DNA of 30,229 nucleotides from an uncultured Clostridia bacterium (GCA_934630705.1 CAKTWP010000025.1:1-30229), one strand, 5' to 3'. Numbered from the stretch's first letter, positions 7,237-15,942 are shown. A program made the numbers and translations. The notes: generated by a model from the letters alone, not told the origin.

Positions 7237-8526
7237 TCAGGGGCGATAGAGGATTTCGGTCTTTGTATCCTCGGCCGTGTTGCTGCTCAGCAGCAGGCGC
7301 AGAGGCGCGCCCTCCACGTATATTCCGCATTCGCAGCCGATGGAGCGGTTGCCGTCCAACACGGGGTCCTCCATCACGGCGGGGGCGCGGCAGCCGCACA
7401 GATAGAGCAGGCTTCGATCGGCCATCACATTTCCCCGCATCAGGCAGCACAGGTTCACTGTGCCCTTTCCATAGGCGCTTGCGCTGAGGAAGGAGGAGCC
7501 GGGCAGCGCAGGATCCATATACCAGCCGCCCATATGATAATAATTGCAATCGGAAAAATGATTATATACATAGGAATTATACCAGTTGTTGGCCACGCCG
7601 CCATAAACGAACTGGCCCCAGCCGCCGATGCCGCCGCTGCGGATGATTTCCGCGCCATCTACCACGGTGTTGTTCTGGGCAGTGTAAAACTGCAGTGCGC
7701 CGCCGTTTTCTACCGTCAGATGAACGAAATACCAATTGCTGAACATGGCGTTGACCGTCAGGACGGAGGCTTCATCCGGCTCTGCGGCGAAAGGCGTATC
7801 GATCGTCACCATATGGCCGGATACTGCCGTTACCGTGCGGTACTGCCCCGCGCCCCGGCCCGAGAGAATGCACAATTTGCTGCCCGGCAAGGCGTTTTGC
7901 ATATCCACAGTTTCGGGAAAAACGAATTGCTGCCCGCCGCCGGAAACGGGCCCGGCATAGTCGATCCCGGTAGCGATATCCGTGGTGAAGGATTCCCGGT
8001 TGTTATCCAGCACGTCCTGAATGCGGGTGCGGGCGAAATAGAAGTTGTCGCCGCCAAAGCCGGTGGTCCATTCCCGGATTTCGCAATCTTCGATGATGGC
8101 GTTATGCAGCGTGCCCAGGGGCATCCAATCGTCCACGGCGCTTTTCCCCCAGAAGGCGGTATCCTGGATCAGCAGGAAATCCATGGCGTGGAGATGGGAA
8201 AAGGGCCGGCCCGACCAGGAGAAATCGCACCCGGTGATGCTTATGTTTTCGCCGGTGATGCGCAGCATGTCGGTTTGATCCATCATCGTTTCTCCCAACA
8301 GCTGGCATCGTTCGGGGAAATTGTATTTGGCGTGGCGAGCGGTCATCAGATTGCCGGCAAAGTTGAAGGATTGGGCGCATAGCTGTTCCAGGGCCACGGG
8401 CAGCGTCTGTTCGCCGTCCGAAAGCGTTGCATCGGTCAGGGCGCTTAGCGCCTCGCCGCGCACACAGAGAGCATCCCCGGGGCGGGCAACGGTATTTCCT
8501 GTATAAAAAATGATGGGCTGCGGCAT
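7237..8526 (-). CDS. Right-handed beta-helix repeat protein, probably shortened
   Basis: A 429-residue protein whose middle has the short Asn/Gly-rich strand repeats of parallel beta-helix (pectate-lyase-like) proteins: ENISITGCDF, NAIIEDCEIREW, NNTVVDGAEIIRSGG and SYVYNHFSDCNYYHMGG. Such folds bind or cleave polysaccharides. There is no signal peptide, so it is cytosolic as read. The ATG at 8526 has AAGGAGGG 6 nt upstream. From memory, related proteins are considerably longer, and the step from an N-terminal beta-domain (about residues 1-50) to ARHAKYNFPERCQ looks abrupt, so an in-frame internal deletion is likely but unproven. It leads the minus-strand pair with the amylase and is divergent from the response-regulator gene. 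Confidence 0.65.
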   Translation of the reverse strand: MPQPIIFYTGNTVARPGDALCVRGEALSALTDATLSDGEQTLPVALEQLCAQSFNFAGNLMTARHAKYNFPERCQLLGETMMDQTDMLRITGENISITGCDFSWSGRPFSHLHAMDFLLIQDTAFWGKSAVDDWMPLGTLHNAIIEDCEIREWTTGFGGDNFYFARTRIQDVLDNNRESFTTDIATGIDYAGPVSGGGQQFVFPETVDMQNALPGSKLCILSGRGAGQYRTVTAVSGHMVTIDTPFAAEPDEASVLTVNAMFSNWYFVHLTVENGGALQFYTAQNNTVVDGAEIIRSGGIGGWGQFVYGGVANNWYNSYVYNHFSDCNYYHMGGWYMDPALPGSSFLSASAYGKGTVNLCCLMRGNVMADRSLLYLCGCRAPAVMEDPVLDGNRSIGCECGIYVEGAPLRLLLSSNTAEDTKTEILYRP

Positions 8527-8669
8527 GGCTTTCCCTCCTTAAAATAGGGCTGCTTGCATGATAATTCATCCACTCGCCCCTTGCAAGGCTGGGAGAAGAA
8601 GATTCAGTAATTTGTTAGAAAACGGAGAAATAGGTGAATTATTCGCCATAATTATCAACAATTTCCCGT

Positions 8670-8698
8670 TTCCACAGGCCGCACACCTATGCTATAAT
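8670..8698 (+). promoter_or_regulatory. Promoter of the response-regulator gene
   Basis: TATAAT at 8693-8698 is preceded by TG at 8690-8691, making an extended -10 element. A weak -35 candidate (TTCCAC at 8670-8675) lies at a 17-bp spacing. The start codon is 37 bp downstream of the -10. No other gene on this strand could use it. Confidence 0.6.
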
Positions 8699-8734
8699 AA
8701 AAATGACTATCTATATGAATAGGGGGCGGCGGCC

Positions 8735-9773
8735 ATGGATGAGGAATATTATCAGCTGATCATTGTGGACGATGAAGAACAGGCGCGCCGCCGCCTGGCC
8801 AAATATCTGGACTGGCATCAGCTGGGCTTCCATGTGGCCGCCACGCTGGAGGACGGCTCGGATGCCATTGCCTATCTGCAAAAGTATCCAGTGAACGCCA
8901 TCCTCACCGACATCCAGATGTTTCAGGTATCCGGGCTGGAGCTGGCCCAGTGGGTGCAGGCCCAGCGCAGCGATATCCGGGTGGTGATTCTGTCCGGCTA
9001 CGATGAAATTGAATACGTCCACGCCGCCATTGAAAGCGAAGCGGTGGATTTTCTGGTCAAGCCTGTGATGAAGGATGCGCTGATCCGGGCGTTTGAGAAG
9101 GTGCGCAAAAAGCTGGATGAGCAGAAGGCGGGCCGTTATTCCCTGCGGCATCTGACCAGCCAGGCGTTGGAGGAAAAGGAAAACGCGCTGGCTTGCGCCG
9201 CAGCCGTCGGGAATCTGGCTGCGCTGGAAGGGGCATGGCAGGGCTGGCAGGACGCAGTTCAGGGCGCGTCCGGCGCCACGGCGTCGGCGCTGGCGGTACG
9301 GCTGATGAAAAACGTGTATCAGCGGCTGGAGCACGAGGGCATGCTGATGCCGGAAGAATACAGCCGGGAAGCGGCTTATCGCCAGCTGGACGTCATGCAG
9401 GGCCGGCCGAATCTGGCCGTTGTTCATGTGCTGGTGCAGCGCGCTGCCTGCGCAGGATGATCTGCCGCGCCGGGCCAAGCAGTGGATTGCCGCGCATTTA
9501 AGCGAGGATTTTTCGCTGGAGGACGTCTGCTCCGCGCTGTATGTAAGCAAGGGGCATTTATGCCGGGAATTCAAAAAGGCCACGGACGACACGGTGATGG
9601 GCTATGTGGAAAAGCAGCGGATGGAAAAGGCGGCGGCGCTGCCGCTGCGCCATCGCTACAGTTATGCCCAGCTTTCCGCGCTGGTGGGCTATAAGGACAG
9701 CCATTATTTCAGCAGGGTTTTTCATAAATATATGGAACGCCGCGCTGCTCAGGACAGCGCAAAGGAGAAATGA
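8735..9773 (+). pseudogene. YesN-type response regulator with AraC output domain, frameshifted
   Basis: The receiver domain is complete: acidic pocket Asp12-Asp13 (IVDDEE), phospho-acceptor Asp59 (ILTDIQM) and Lys109 (FLVKPV). The AraC output (LEDVCSALYVSKGHLCREFKK, then LSALVGYKDSHYFSRVFHKYM) lies in the next frame. The shift is around 9440 in the CGCGC tract: the first frame ends at a TGA at 9458-9460, while the second frame reads LPAQDDLPRRAKQW. Inserting or removing one base there would give one protein of about 345 residues. The tail after HKYM is ERRAAQDSAKEK instead of the usual sequence ending in PxxYR. It normally pairs with a YesM-type kinase to control sugar importers, here the broken one downstream. 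Real mutation or base-call error are both possible, but neighbouring damage favours mutation. Confidence 0.8.
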
Positions 9774-10579
9774 ATCATCATGATAAAGCTGCCAAGGGGA
9801 TGCAGGAGGTGGAGCGGATTATCCAATCGGTGTATGATCTGCGCTCCACCAATTCGGCCATGCAATCCCAGCTGAATGAGCAGATTCATGAATTTTCTCT
9901 GGAGCAGGTGCAGGCGCTGCAGCATCAGATGGACCCGCATTTCCTCTATAACGTGCTGGATTATTTCCGCCGGGTGGCCATTGATGAGCTGGGTGAGGGA
10001 AACGCGCTGGAGGAAATGGCGCGCACGCTTTCGGAATATTTCCATATTGCCCTGCGGCGCAGCGATTATCTGGTGCCGCTGCGGGATGAGCTGCATCATG
10101 TGGATCTGTTCATGCAATTATATGCCTATCGTTATGCCGGGCGGCTGCAGGTGCACCGGGATGTGCCGGAGGATATGCTGGACTGCCGTGTGCTCAAGCT
10201 CAGCGTGCAGCCCATCGTGGATAACGCCATCAAGCATGGGCTGCGGCCCCGGCGCTATATGGGCAATATCTGGATTGGCGCGCATCGGGAGGAAGAAGGC
10301 GTGATCGTGGTGACGGTGGAAAACGATGGGGAGCGGATGCCGGAAAAGGAGCTGGCCCGGATGAACGCTCAGCTGGCCCATCCCGAGGCCAGCGATCTGG
10401 ATGAGCATATCGGCCTGTCCAATATCGCCCGGCGCATCCATTTGCTGTTTGGCACCTCCTTTGGCGTTTCTTTGCAGAATACGCCTACGGGGATGATCGC
10501 CGTAATGCGTCTGCCCGAGCGGGTGTCAGGCATGGCGGACCCTCCTGCTTCTGCCCCGGCGCCGAAAGAACGCCAATAA
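9770..10579 (+). CDS. YesM-type histidine kinase lacking its sensor half
   Basis: Only the cytoplasmic kinase half of a LytS/YesM-type sensor kinase remains (269 residues). The phospho-acceptor is His57 in HQMDPHFLYNVLD, the N-box is QPIVDNAIKHGL (Asn152), and the G-box is HIGLSNIARRIHLLFG. Full-length family members carry about 300 further residues (membrane helix, extracellular sensor, second helix, HAMP) which are absent; the first 50 residues look like the helix that follows HAMP. The ATG overlaps the response-regulator stop as ATGA, with AAAGGAG only 2 nt from the start. A deletion joining the end of the regulator to the middle of the kinase explains the layout. A soluble constitutive kinase is the alternative. 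A terminator follows at 10594. Confidence 0.75.
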   Translation: MNHHDKAAKGMQEVERIIQSVYDLRSTNSAMQSQLNEQIHEFSLEQVQALQHQMDPHFLYNVLDYFRRVAIDELGEGNALEEMARTLSEYFHIALRRSDYLVPLRDELHHVDLFMQLYAYRYAGRLQVHRDVPEDMLDCRVLKLSVQPIVDNAIKHGLRPRRYMGNIWIGAHREEEGVIVVTVENDGERMPEKELARMNAQLAHPEASDLDEHIGLSNIARRIHLLFGTSFGVSLQNTPTGMIAVMRLPERVSGMADPPASAPAPKERQ

Positions 10580-10593
10580 CGCATGCCCCCCGC

Positions 10594-10628
10594 GGCCCTT
10601 CGTTCCAAAGCGAGGGGCCTTTTGTTTG
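10594..10628 (+). terminator. Rho-independent terminator after the kinase
   Basis: Stem GGCCCTTCG (10594-10602) pairs with CGAGGGGCC (10611-10619) with one G-T pair and an 8-nt loop, followed by TTTTGTTTG. It lies 15 bp after the kinase stop and separates the two-component genes from the importer transcription unit. Confidence 0.8.
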
Positions 10629-10673
10629 CACAAAATGATAATATTTTTCCCAATATGTTAATTTTTTCTCGCT

Positions 10674-10701
10674 TTGAAGCGGCGGAAATCTGTGCCATAA
10701 T
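10674..10701 (+). promoter_or_regulatory. Candidate promoter of the decayed importer
   Basis: An extended -10 (TG at 10693-10694, CATAAT at 10696-10701) follows TTGAAG at 10674-10679 with a 16-bp spacer. The first permease start is about 90 bp downstream, leaving a long leader with no clear small gene. Confidence 0.45.
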
Positions 10702-10789
10702 GGGGTCATGAAAAAAGCGGGCGTGAGGCAGGGGCTTTTCCGGCTGCCGGAGCACGCCGTCCTGAGCTTTTTTGGGGGAGGAATGGAGC

Positions 10790-11598
10790 ATGAGCCTGAA
10801 ACCTGTGCAAATTCGGCCGGTTCGGAAAAAAGAGCGCGCGCTGGTAAACTTTCGAAAGAACTGGCAGTATCTGCTGCTGTGCGCGCCATCGGTAATCGGC
10901 TATATCTTTTTTCATTTTGTGCCGCTGGCGGGCATCATCATGCCGTTTACCAAATACACCTATCGGGACGGCATTTTCGGCAGCAAATGGGTGGGCCTGA
11001 AAAACTTCACCACCCTGTTTCGCTCTCCGGCGTTTGGCAAGCTGATCCGCAACACCGTGTCTTACAGCACGTCGTTTATCATCATTGGCCACGTGATCGC
11101 CATTTTCACGGCGCTGATGCTCTATGAGCTGTCCGGCAAAAAGCTCAAGAAGCTGTATCAGACCAGCATGATGATTCCCAACTTTCTGTCCTGGGTTATC
11201 GTGGGGTATGTGACCTACGCCATCCTCCATCCCTCTTTTGGCTTCCTGCGCCAGATCCGCGACGCTATGGGCCTGCCTTATTACGATGTGTATACGGACC
11301 CCACCTGGTGGCCCCTGATCCTGACGCTGACGGCCATTATTACGCCTGCCTGATGGGCATTGATCCAACGCTCTTTGAAGCCGCCGTGATTGACGGCGCC
11401 ACCCGCTGGCAGCAGCGGCGATACATGGCGCTGCCGGCGCTGGTGCCCCTGATTACGCTGTTCCTTATTTCCGCTGTGGCCGGCATTTTCTCCAATGACT
11501 TTGGCCTGTTCTATACCATCCCCCGCAACGTGGGGCTGCTCTATGAAACCACAGACGTGATCAACACCTACGTTTACCGCGGCCTGCAAAACGGCAGC
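10790..11598 (+). pseudogene. LplB-type sugar ABC permease, broken
   Basis: First permease of a carbohydrate importer. The start at 10790 has GGAGGA 7 nt upstream. The frame reads correctly through the N-terminal helices (YLLLCAPSVIGYIFFHFV, KWVGLKNFTTLF) to LILTLTAI. At about 11335-11342 the frame changes and about 9-10 residues are missing compared with the intact permease at 19464, which has WQSVGWSSII at that place. The second frame then carries YYACLMGIDPTLFEAAVIDGA, the EAA loop that contacts the ATPase. It stops matching after NTYVYRGLQNGS, where it runs into the next permease, so the last transmembrane part (about 36 residues by comparison with 20300-20414) is gone. Not functional as read. 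Confidence 0.88.
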
Positions 11599-11600
11599 TT

Positions 11601-12210
11601 GCCTATCCGCTGTCCCGGAGCAATTTCAGATACAAGCCCATTATCCAGCGTTATCTGCTGGTGACGATGCTCTTTGGGGCGGGCACCATCCCCACCTATA
11701 TCGTCTACACTCAGTATTATCATCTGGGCGACAGCCTGCTGGTGTATATGCTGCCCTGCATCTGCGGTGGCGCGGGCACCACATTCATGCTGCGGGCGTA
11801 TATGAAGGGCCTGTCCGAATCGCTGTATGAATCGGCGGAGCTGGATGGCGCATCCGAGCTGCGCATCTTCTTTTCCATTGTGCTGCCCCTGTCCGTGCCC
11901 ATGGTCGCGGCGCTGTCCTTCATGAGCCTGGTGGGGCGGTGGAGCGATTGGGGAACCTCGCTGGTCTATATCCGCGATCCTGATAAATACACGCTGCATA
12001 TCTGCTTCAGCGCATTCTGTCTCAGGAATCGTTTATGAAGCAGATGGCCCAGAATCCGGTGGAGGGCGTGGACATGAGCTCCTATACCGCGCCCACGGAA
12101 ACCTTGCGCTATGCGATGGTCATCATTGCGGCGGCCCCATGCTGGTGGCATTCCCATTCTTCCAGAAGTATTTCTCCAAGGGGCTGACCATCGGCTCTGT
12201 GAAGGGCTGA
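11601..12210 (+). pseudogene. YtcP-type sugar ABC permease, headless and frameshifted
   Basis: Second permease of the same importer. It begins abruptly inside the protein at AYPLSRSNFRYKPI, equivalent to about residue 100 of the intact partner at 20432 (AYALTRQGLMLKKP), so about 99 N-terminal residues and the intergenic region are deleted. The core is recognisable, including the EAA loop SLYESAELDGASELRIFF. One base is missing near 11998 (CTGCATATCTG should read a Gln codon before YLLQRILSQES), and one near 12134 (GCGGCGGCCCC), after which AFPFFQKYFSKGLTIGSVKG ends at 12210, matching the end of the intact copy. The protein cannot be made as read. Confidence 0.88.
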
Positions 12211-12270
12211 CGCTTTTCCCTGTCAAGAAAGGGACGGTTTTCCCTTTCAATATAGAAGGAGGTTGTTTCC

Positions 12271-13132
12271 ATGAAAAAGTCTCTGGTTGCCCTGTTGCTG
12301 GCGCTGGTGATGATCGTCACCTGCGTCCCCTTCTCCCTGGCTGCTGATGAGACCGTTACCCTGAACGTTTGGGTGGGCGGCTATAAGCAGAAGGATTCTG
12401 ACCGGGTGTAGGAAGCCGTGAATGAAAAGCTGGCGGAATACCTGCCCAACACCAAGCTGAACATCGTGCCCATGACTATGTGAACTGGACCAAGGAAGAA
12501 GTTTACGAAATCTACAAGAACGTGTACGGCTGGGATGTGGAAATCGCCGTTTGCAACCCCGTGCAGACCAAGGGCGGCCGCGGCTTCTCCTCCGGCGTGG
12601 GCATCCCCTGCACCTCCAAGAACCCCGAGCGCGCCATGCAGCTGATTAACCTGCTCCATAGCAGCAAGGGCCAGGATCTGTTCCGCCTGCTGGTTTACGG
12701 CATTGAGGGCGAGCATTATACCGTGAACGAAGATGGCACCGTCACCTTCGCCAACCCCAACGGCCGGGAAAGCGCGGATTCCACCTATGGCCTGTCTGAC
12801 TGGGCCGTGGGCTCCAACCCAAGGATCGGGAAATCGTCGTCAAGCAGGTTGAGCTGGCCAAGAACGCTGTGGCCAATCCTCTGGACGGCTTCGTGTTTGA
12901 TTCCTCCGCGGTGAACGATCAGCTCAATAACTGCACCTCCTTCGTCTGGAACAATCTGTTCGCCATGGTAATGGACGATTGGCAGGCGCGCCGCGAACAG
13001 CGCGATAAGGATTTCGAAAGCTGCGGCGTGCAGGAAGTGATGGATGAGCTTCAGCGCCAGATCACCGAATTCGTCACTGAAAACAATATCACTGGCTGGC
13101 CGGATCGCCGCCAGGCTGCGGGCATGGAATAA
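12271..13132 (+). pseudogene. Sugar-binding protein of the decayed importer
   Basis: The N-terminus is a normal secreted binding protein: ribosome site AGAAGGAGG before the ATG at 12271, then a signal peptide (MKKSLVALLLALVMIV, cut near LAADE). Codon 47 is TAG (12409-12411), probably a former TGG Trp codon. Near 12478 the frame jumps, joining the N-terminal part to DYVNWTKEEVYEIYKNVYGW; another shift near 12822 leads to KDREIVVKQVELAKNAVANP and the C-terminus at 13132. About 285 residues remain of an expected 500 or more (the intact counterpart at 21371 has 529). This is a dead gene, downstream of two dead permeases, and followed by a terminator. Confidence 0.88.
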
Positions 13133-13150
13133 GCTGTCCGCAGGCAAAGA

Positions 13151-13185
13151 AAAAAGGCGGGGGAGCCAGGCGCTCCTCCGCTTTT
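13151..13185 (+). terminator. Terminator after the decayed importer
   Basis: AAAAAGGCGGGGGAGC (13151-13166) pairs, with one bulge and one G-T pair, with GCTCCTCCGCTTTT (13172-13185). It lies 18 bp after the binding-protein stop, so the operon boundary survives although its genes are broken. Confidence 0.7.
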
Positions 13186-13245
13186 CCAATCGGCCATAAG
13201 GGGAATGCATCCGATTCCCGGATGGCTGCAGCCCTTTGAAATCAT

Positions 13246-13287
13246 CATGGGAGGAAAATATCGATGCATGGGAGGAAAATATCGATG
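13246..13287 (+). repeat. Perfect 21-bp tandem duplication of ribosome site plus start codon
   Basis: Positions 13246-13266 and 13267-13287 are identical. Each unit begins CATGGGAGGAAAAT and ends ATCGATG, so each contains GGGAGG and an ATG about 8 nt later. The two ATGs (13264 and 13285) are in frame with the esterase and seven codons apart. Confidence 0.97.
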
Positions 13288-14064
13288 GATCGTATCTATT
13301 TCCCATCCTTTGACGGCGAGCAGATTTCCCTGCTGCTGGCGCGCCCGGCAGGCGGGGAAGCGCGGCCCTGCGTGGTGTTTCTGCATGGCGGGGCCTGGCG
13401 CTTCGGGCTGGCGGATTCCTATGCGCGGCATGCGGAATACGCTGTCTCCCGAGGCGCGGTGGGCGTATCGGTGGAATATCGGCTGGCCACGGAGGGCCGC
13501 ACCGTGCACCATTGCATCCGCGACTGCGTGGCCGCCATGCGTTATTTGCGGGAAAATGCGGCGGCGCTGGGCATTCTGCCGAACAAGATTTGCGTCTGCG
13601 GCGAATCCGCAGGCGGGCATCTGGCCCTGTGTCTGGGCACGCCGGCCATTGTGGCCGATCCGGAAGCCCGGCCTGACTATATTATCAATTTCAACGGCGC
13701 GGTGGACCTGACCGGGCGGCTGAACTGGGAGCTGTTTGGCCGATGCGATATGGAGACGGTGACGCCGGATACGTGGCTGGAAAAATACCGGGCCGGGGCG
13801 GCTGTATCCCCGCTTCTGCAGGCCGGGCCGGGCAACACCCCTGTGACCCATATGCAGGGGCTGAACGACGAAATCATTTTTCCCTATGAAACCGCCCAGC
13901 TCCATGACCGGCTGCTCGCCTGCGGCGTGGAAAGCCGGCTGATTCTGCTCCCGGGGCAAAAGCATTCGTTCATCCTGTTCCATTATCAATCGCCGGATGA
14001 AACCGTGCAGAAATATCTGGATATGGCGGGGGATATTCTGGCGGAAAAGGGCTTTTTGCAGTAA
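13285..14064 (+). CDS. Alpha/beta-hydrolase esterase (hormone-sensitive-lipase-like)
   Basis: A 259-residue cytosolic serine esterase. The oxyanion-hole motif is FLHGGAWRF, the nucleophile elbow CGESAGGHLAL, the acid likely Asp in GLNDEIIF, and the His is in GQKHSFILF, so the triad is complete. These enzymes remove acetyl or other short acyl groups; in a carbohydrate region a sugar esterase role is plausible but inferred. Starts at 13264 and 13285 are both preceded by the same duplicated ribosome site; the protein domain begins at the second (MDRIYFPSF), which I report. It has its own terminator downstream and is convergent with the 14341-15888 gene. Unlike the importer just upstream, it shows no damage. 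Confidence 0.9.
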   Translation: MDRIYFPSFDGEQISLLLARPAGGEARPCVVFLHGGAWRFGLADSYARHAEYAVSRGAVGVSVEYRLATEGRTVHHCIRDCVAAMRYLRENAAALGILPNKICVCGESAGGHLALCLGTPAIVADPEARPDYIINFNGAVDLTGRLNWELFGRCDMETVTPDTWLEKYRAGAAVSPLLQAGPGNTPVTHMQGLNDEIIFPYETAQLHDRLLACGVESRLILLPGQKHSFILFHYQSPDETVQKYLDMAGDILAEKGFLQ

Positions 14065-14073
14065 ATATATAAT

Positions 14074-14121
14074 GCGGGGGAACCACTCTTGAAGCCAGAA
14101 GAATGGTTCCCCCGCGCTTTT
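14074..14121. terminator. Terminator between convergent genes
   Basis: A 17-bp stem: GCGGGGGAACCACTCTT (14074-14090) and AAGAATGGTTCCCCCGC (14099-14115), one mismatched or wobble pair, 8-nt loop, followed by GCTTTTT. It terminates the esterase. The remaining 220 bp to the next gene contain no recognisable gene. Confidence 0.88.
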
Positions 14122-14340
14122 TCCAAGAAAGCTGTATGAGCTTGAGGAGACGCGGACATTTTTCCTGGGCAGGCCTCCTGGAGGGCGCAGAAATGGTGGC
14201 CGTACAAAAACGGCAAGAGACGATTAACCGGAAGGCATTCGGCAAGATTTTATCCCTTGGGGCCATTCCAAAGGCCATGCCCAAAACCAACAAACATTAC
14301 CAAATTGCAGGGCGGACAAGAGAGCCGCCCCAGAGGCTTG

Positions 14341-15888
14341 TTATTCTCCTTGACGCCGCGGCGTTAAACGCAGGAGGCCGTTTTCATCCGGGCAGAGAAG
14401 CAGGCCTTTTTTTGTTTGCATCACGAACCCGGAAACCGCCAGGAAATAGGCGTGTCCATGATGGGAAAAGCGCAGGGCATGCGGTTCCCAGCCGGTAAAG
14501 GCGGATGCTTCCGGAAGCCAGCGCAGCAGCAGGCAGCCGCTGCCGCGCAGCGTTATGCTGCTTTCCGTCAGCACCAGCATCTGCCCGGGCCAGGAAACAA
14601 GCAGCCTGTTTTCATTCTGGGGGATGGCAGTCATGGCCGCAGGCGCAAGCGGCTGTCCCTCGGTATCGGTCAGCCATCCGCCGGCCAGCACCCCGCGGCC
14701 GCTCATCCGATTGCCATCCATGATCGGGAGGTTATCATAAATGAACGCGTCCGTCTGGCAGGGAGCGGCGAGATAGCGCTCAGGATAATCCTGATCGAAG
14801 CAGAATAAATCCCGAATGCGAATCCCGGAGGCATCGCCGTACAGATTCAGCCGGTATGCCTTGCAGTCAAACCAGATAGACTGCGCCTGACGCTGGCCGA
14901 AGGGCGCAAGCGCACAGACGCTGGTAGGCGGCGTAAGCGCATATTGGCGGCGAAACCAGCGGCCTGTTTCACCCAGGGGCTCCACCTGCAGCCTTCCCTC
15001 CCGCCGCCAGGCGGCGAACAGCGGCAGCTGCATTTCCAGCCCGGGCCCCATGCGCGGCCATCCGAAGCTGTTTTCCTGGCCCGCCTGGGCATAGGAAAAG
15101 CCAAGGGCGGCGGACGAAAAATTCTGTGCCATAAACCATTGCACCCAGGCCTCATTGCCGCCGGAAAGGGGATACACAGGCTCCAGAGAGGCCACCTGCT
15201 GCCGATGAGGCGCGCCTTCATCCAGGCGCAGCCCCATATCGTATTGCACCACGGGGTCGCTTCCCAGCATGCGAAATACGGGAATCGAAATCTGCGCCGC
15301 CCGCTGCTGGGCCGGGGCGAAGGCATTTTTGCGGCTGGGATAGTACGCCTGGTTCCAATAGCCGCCCCAAAGGGTGTAGCCATCCGTGCCCCATTGATCC
15401 TTGCAAATGCAGGCGGCGGCGATGGCGTAATGCGATTCCAGATAGGAAAGGGAATGGGCGTCGATCATCCAAGAGCCGATCACCTGGGCCTCCCGGCCAA
15501 ATACCTGACGAAACTTCTGAAAAACCGCGTCGATCAGGGCTTCACGTTCTGCAGGGGCGTATCCCACGGAAAAGCCCGCGTAAGCACGCCAATCCCAGTC
15601 CATGCCCGGCCGGCCCCGCCAGGGCAGCCCGGCGGCCAGCGCATGCGTCTGACACATCTCCAGCCAGATACCCAGCTCAAACTGGCCGGGATCCAGATCC
15701 CGCAGCAGGGTTATGATGTCCTCCCGCTCCAGCGCATTATATTGCAGCAGAAAGGTTCCGGGCAGACGATATTTTTGCATCAGCGCGATTTGCTTTTGCA
15801 CCGGCAGTGCCAGATCCAGGGCGCGATCCCGGGGCTCAGAGCCGCGAATGAAATGCACGAGATTCAGCCGATTATTCAAGAAAAGCAT
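14341..15888 (-). CDS. Large uncharacterised protein, possibly a deacetylase/GH57-like barrel
   Basis: A 515-residue intact protein whose family I cannot name. There is no signal peptide. The N-terminal half (residues 1-300) reads like a beta/alpha barrel of the polysaccharide-deacetylase/GH57 type: KYRLPGTFLLQYNAL, GQFELGIWLEMCQTHALAAG, VIGSWMIDAHSLSYL, then CKDQWGTDGYTLWGGYWNQAYYP. Recurrent Trp, Tyr, Asp and His residues suit a carbohydrate site. The C-terminal 200 residues appear beta-rich (LVSWPGQMLVLTESSITLRG). Start ATG at 15888 sits directly on a GGAAGG ribosome site; TTG three codons later would be better spaced, so the exact start is unsure. It has its own strong promoter and is a single-gene unit convergent with the esterase. 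A catabolic or sugar-binding role is inference. Confidence 0.75.
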   Translation of the reverse strand: MLFLNNRLNLVHFIRGSEPRDRALDLALPVQKQIALMQKYRLPGTFLLQYNALEREDIITLLRDLDPGQFELGIWLEMCQTHALAAGLPWRGRPGMDWDWRAYAGFSVGYAPAEREALIDAVFQKFRQVFGREAQVIGSWMIDAHSLSYLESHYAIAAACICKDQWGTDGYTLWGGYWNQAYYPSRKNAFAPAQQRAAQISIPVFRMLGSDPVVQYDMGLRLDEGAPHRQQVASLEPVYPLSGGNEAWVQWFMAQNFSSAALGFSYAQAGQENSFGWPRMGPGLEMQLPLFAAWRREGRLQVEPLGETGRWFRRQYALTPPTSVCALAPFGQRQAQSIWFDCKAYRLNLYGDASGIRIRDLFCFDQDYPERYLAAPCQTDAFIYDNLPIMDGNRMSGRGVLAGGWLTDTEGQPLAPAAMTAIPQNENRLLVSWPGQMLVLTESSITLRGSGCLLLRWLPEASAFTGWEPHALRFSHHGHAYFLAVSGFVMQTKKGLLLCPDENGLLRLTPRRQGE

Positions 15889-15912
15889 CCTTCCTTCTTT
15901 TTTGCTGCAGCC

Positions 15913-15942
15913 ATTATATCAACGTGGGAAACGCTGCGTCAA
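15913..15942 (-). promoter_or_regulatory. Promoter of the 14341-15888 gene
   Basis: On the minus strand, TTGACG (15937-15942) and TATAAT (15913-15918) are separated by 18 bp. The start codon is 25 bp downstream of the -10. Confidence 0.8.

Noticed and set aside
7534..8382. Long plus-strand open frame opposite the beta-helix gene
   Set aside because: Shadow frame: the minus-strand gene has a good ribosome site, beta-helix repeats and normal composition, and this one has none.
14116..14340. Possible small gene between the esterase terminator and the 515-residue protein
   Set aside because: The frames are short, carry no domain and contain a weak GGGCGG/CCGCCC hairpin; nothing decisive.
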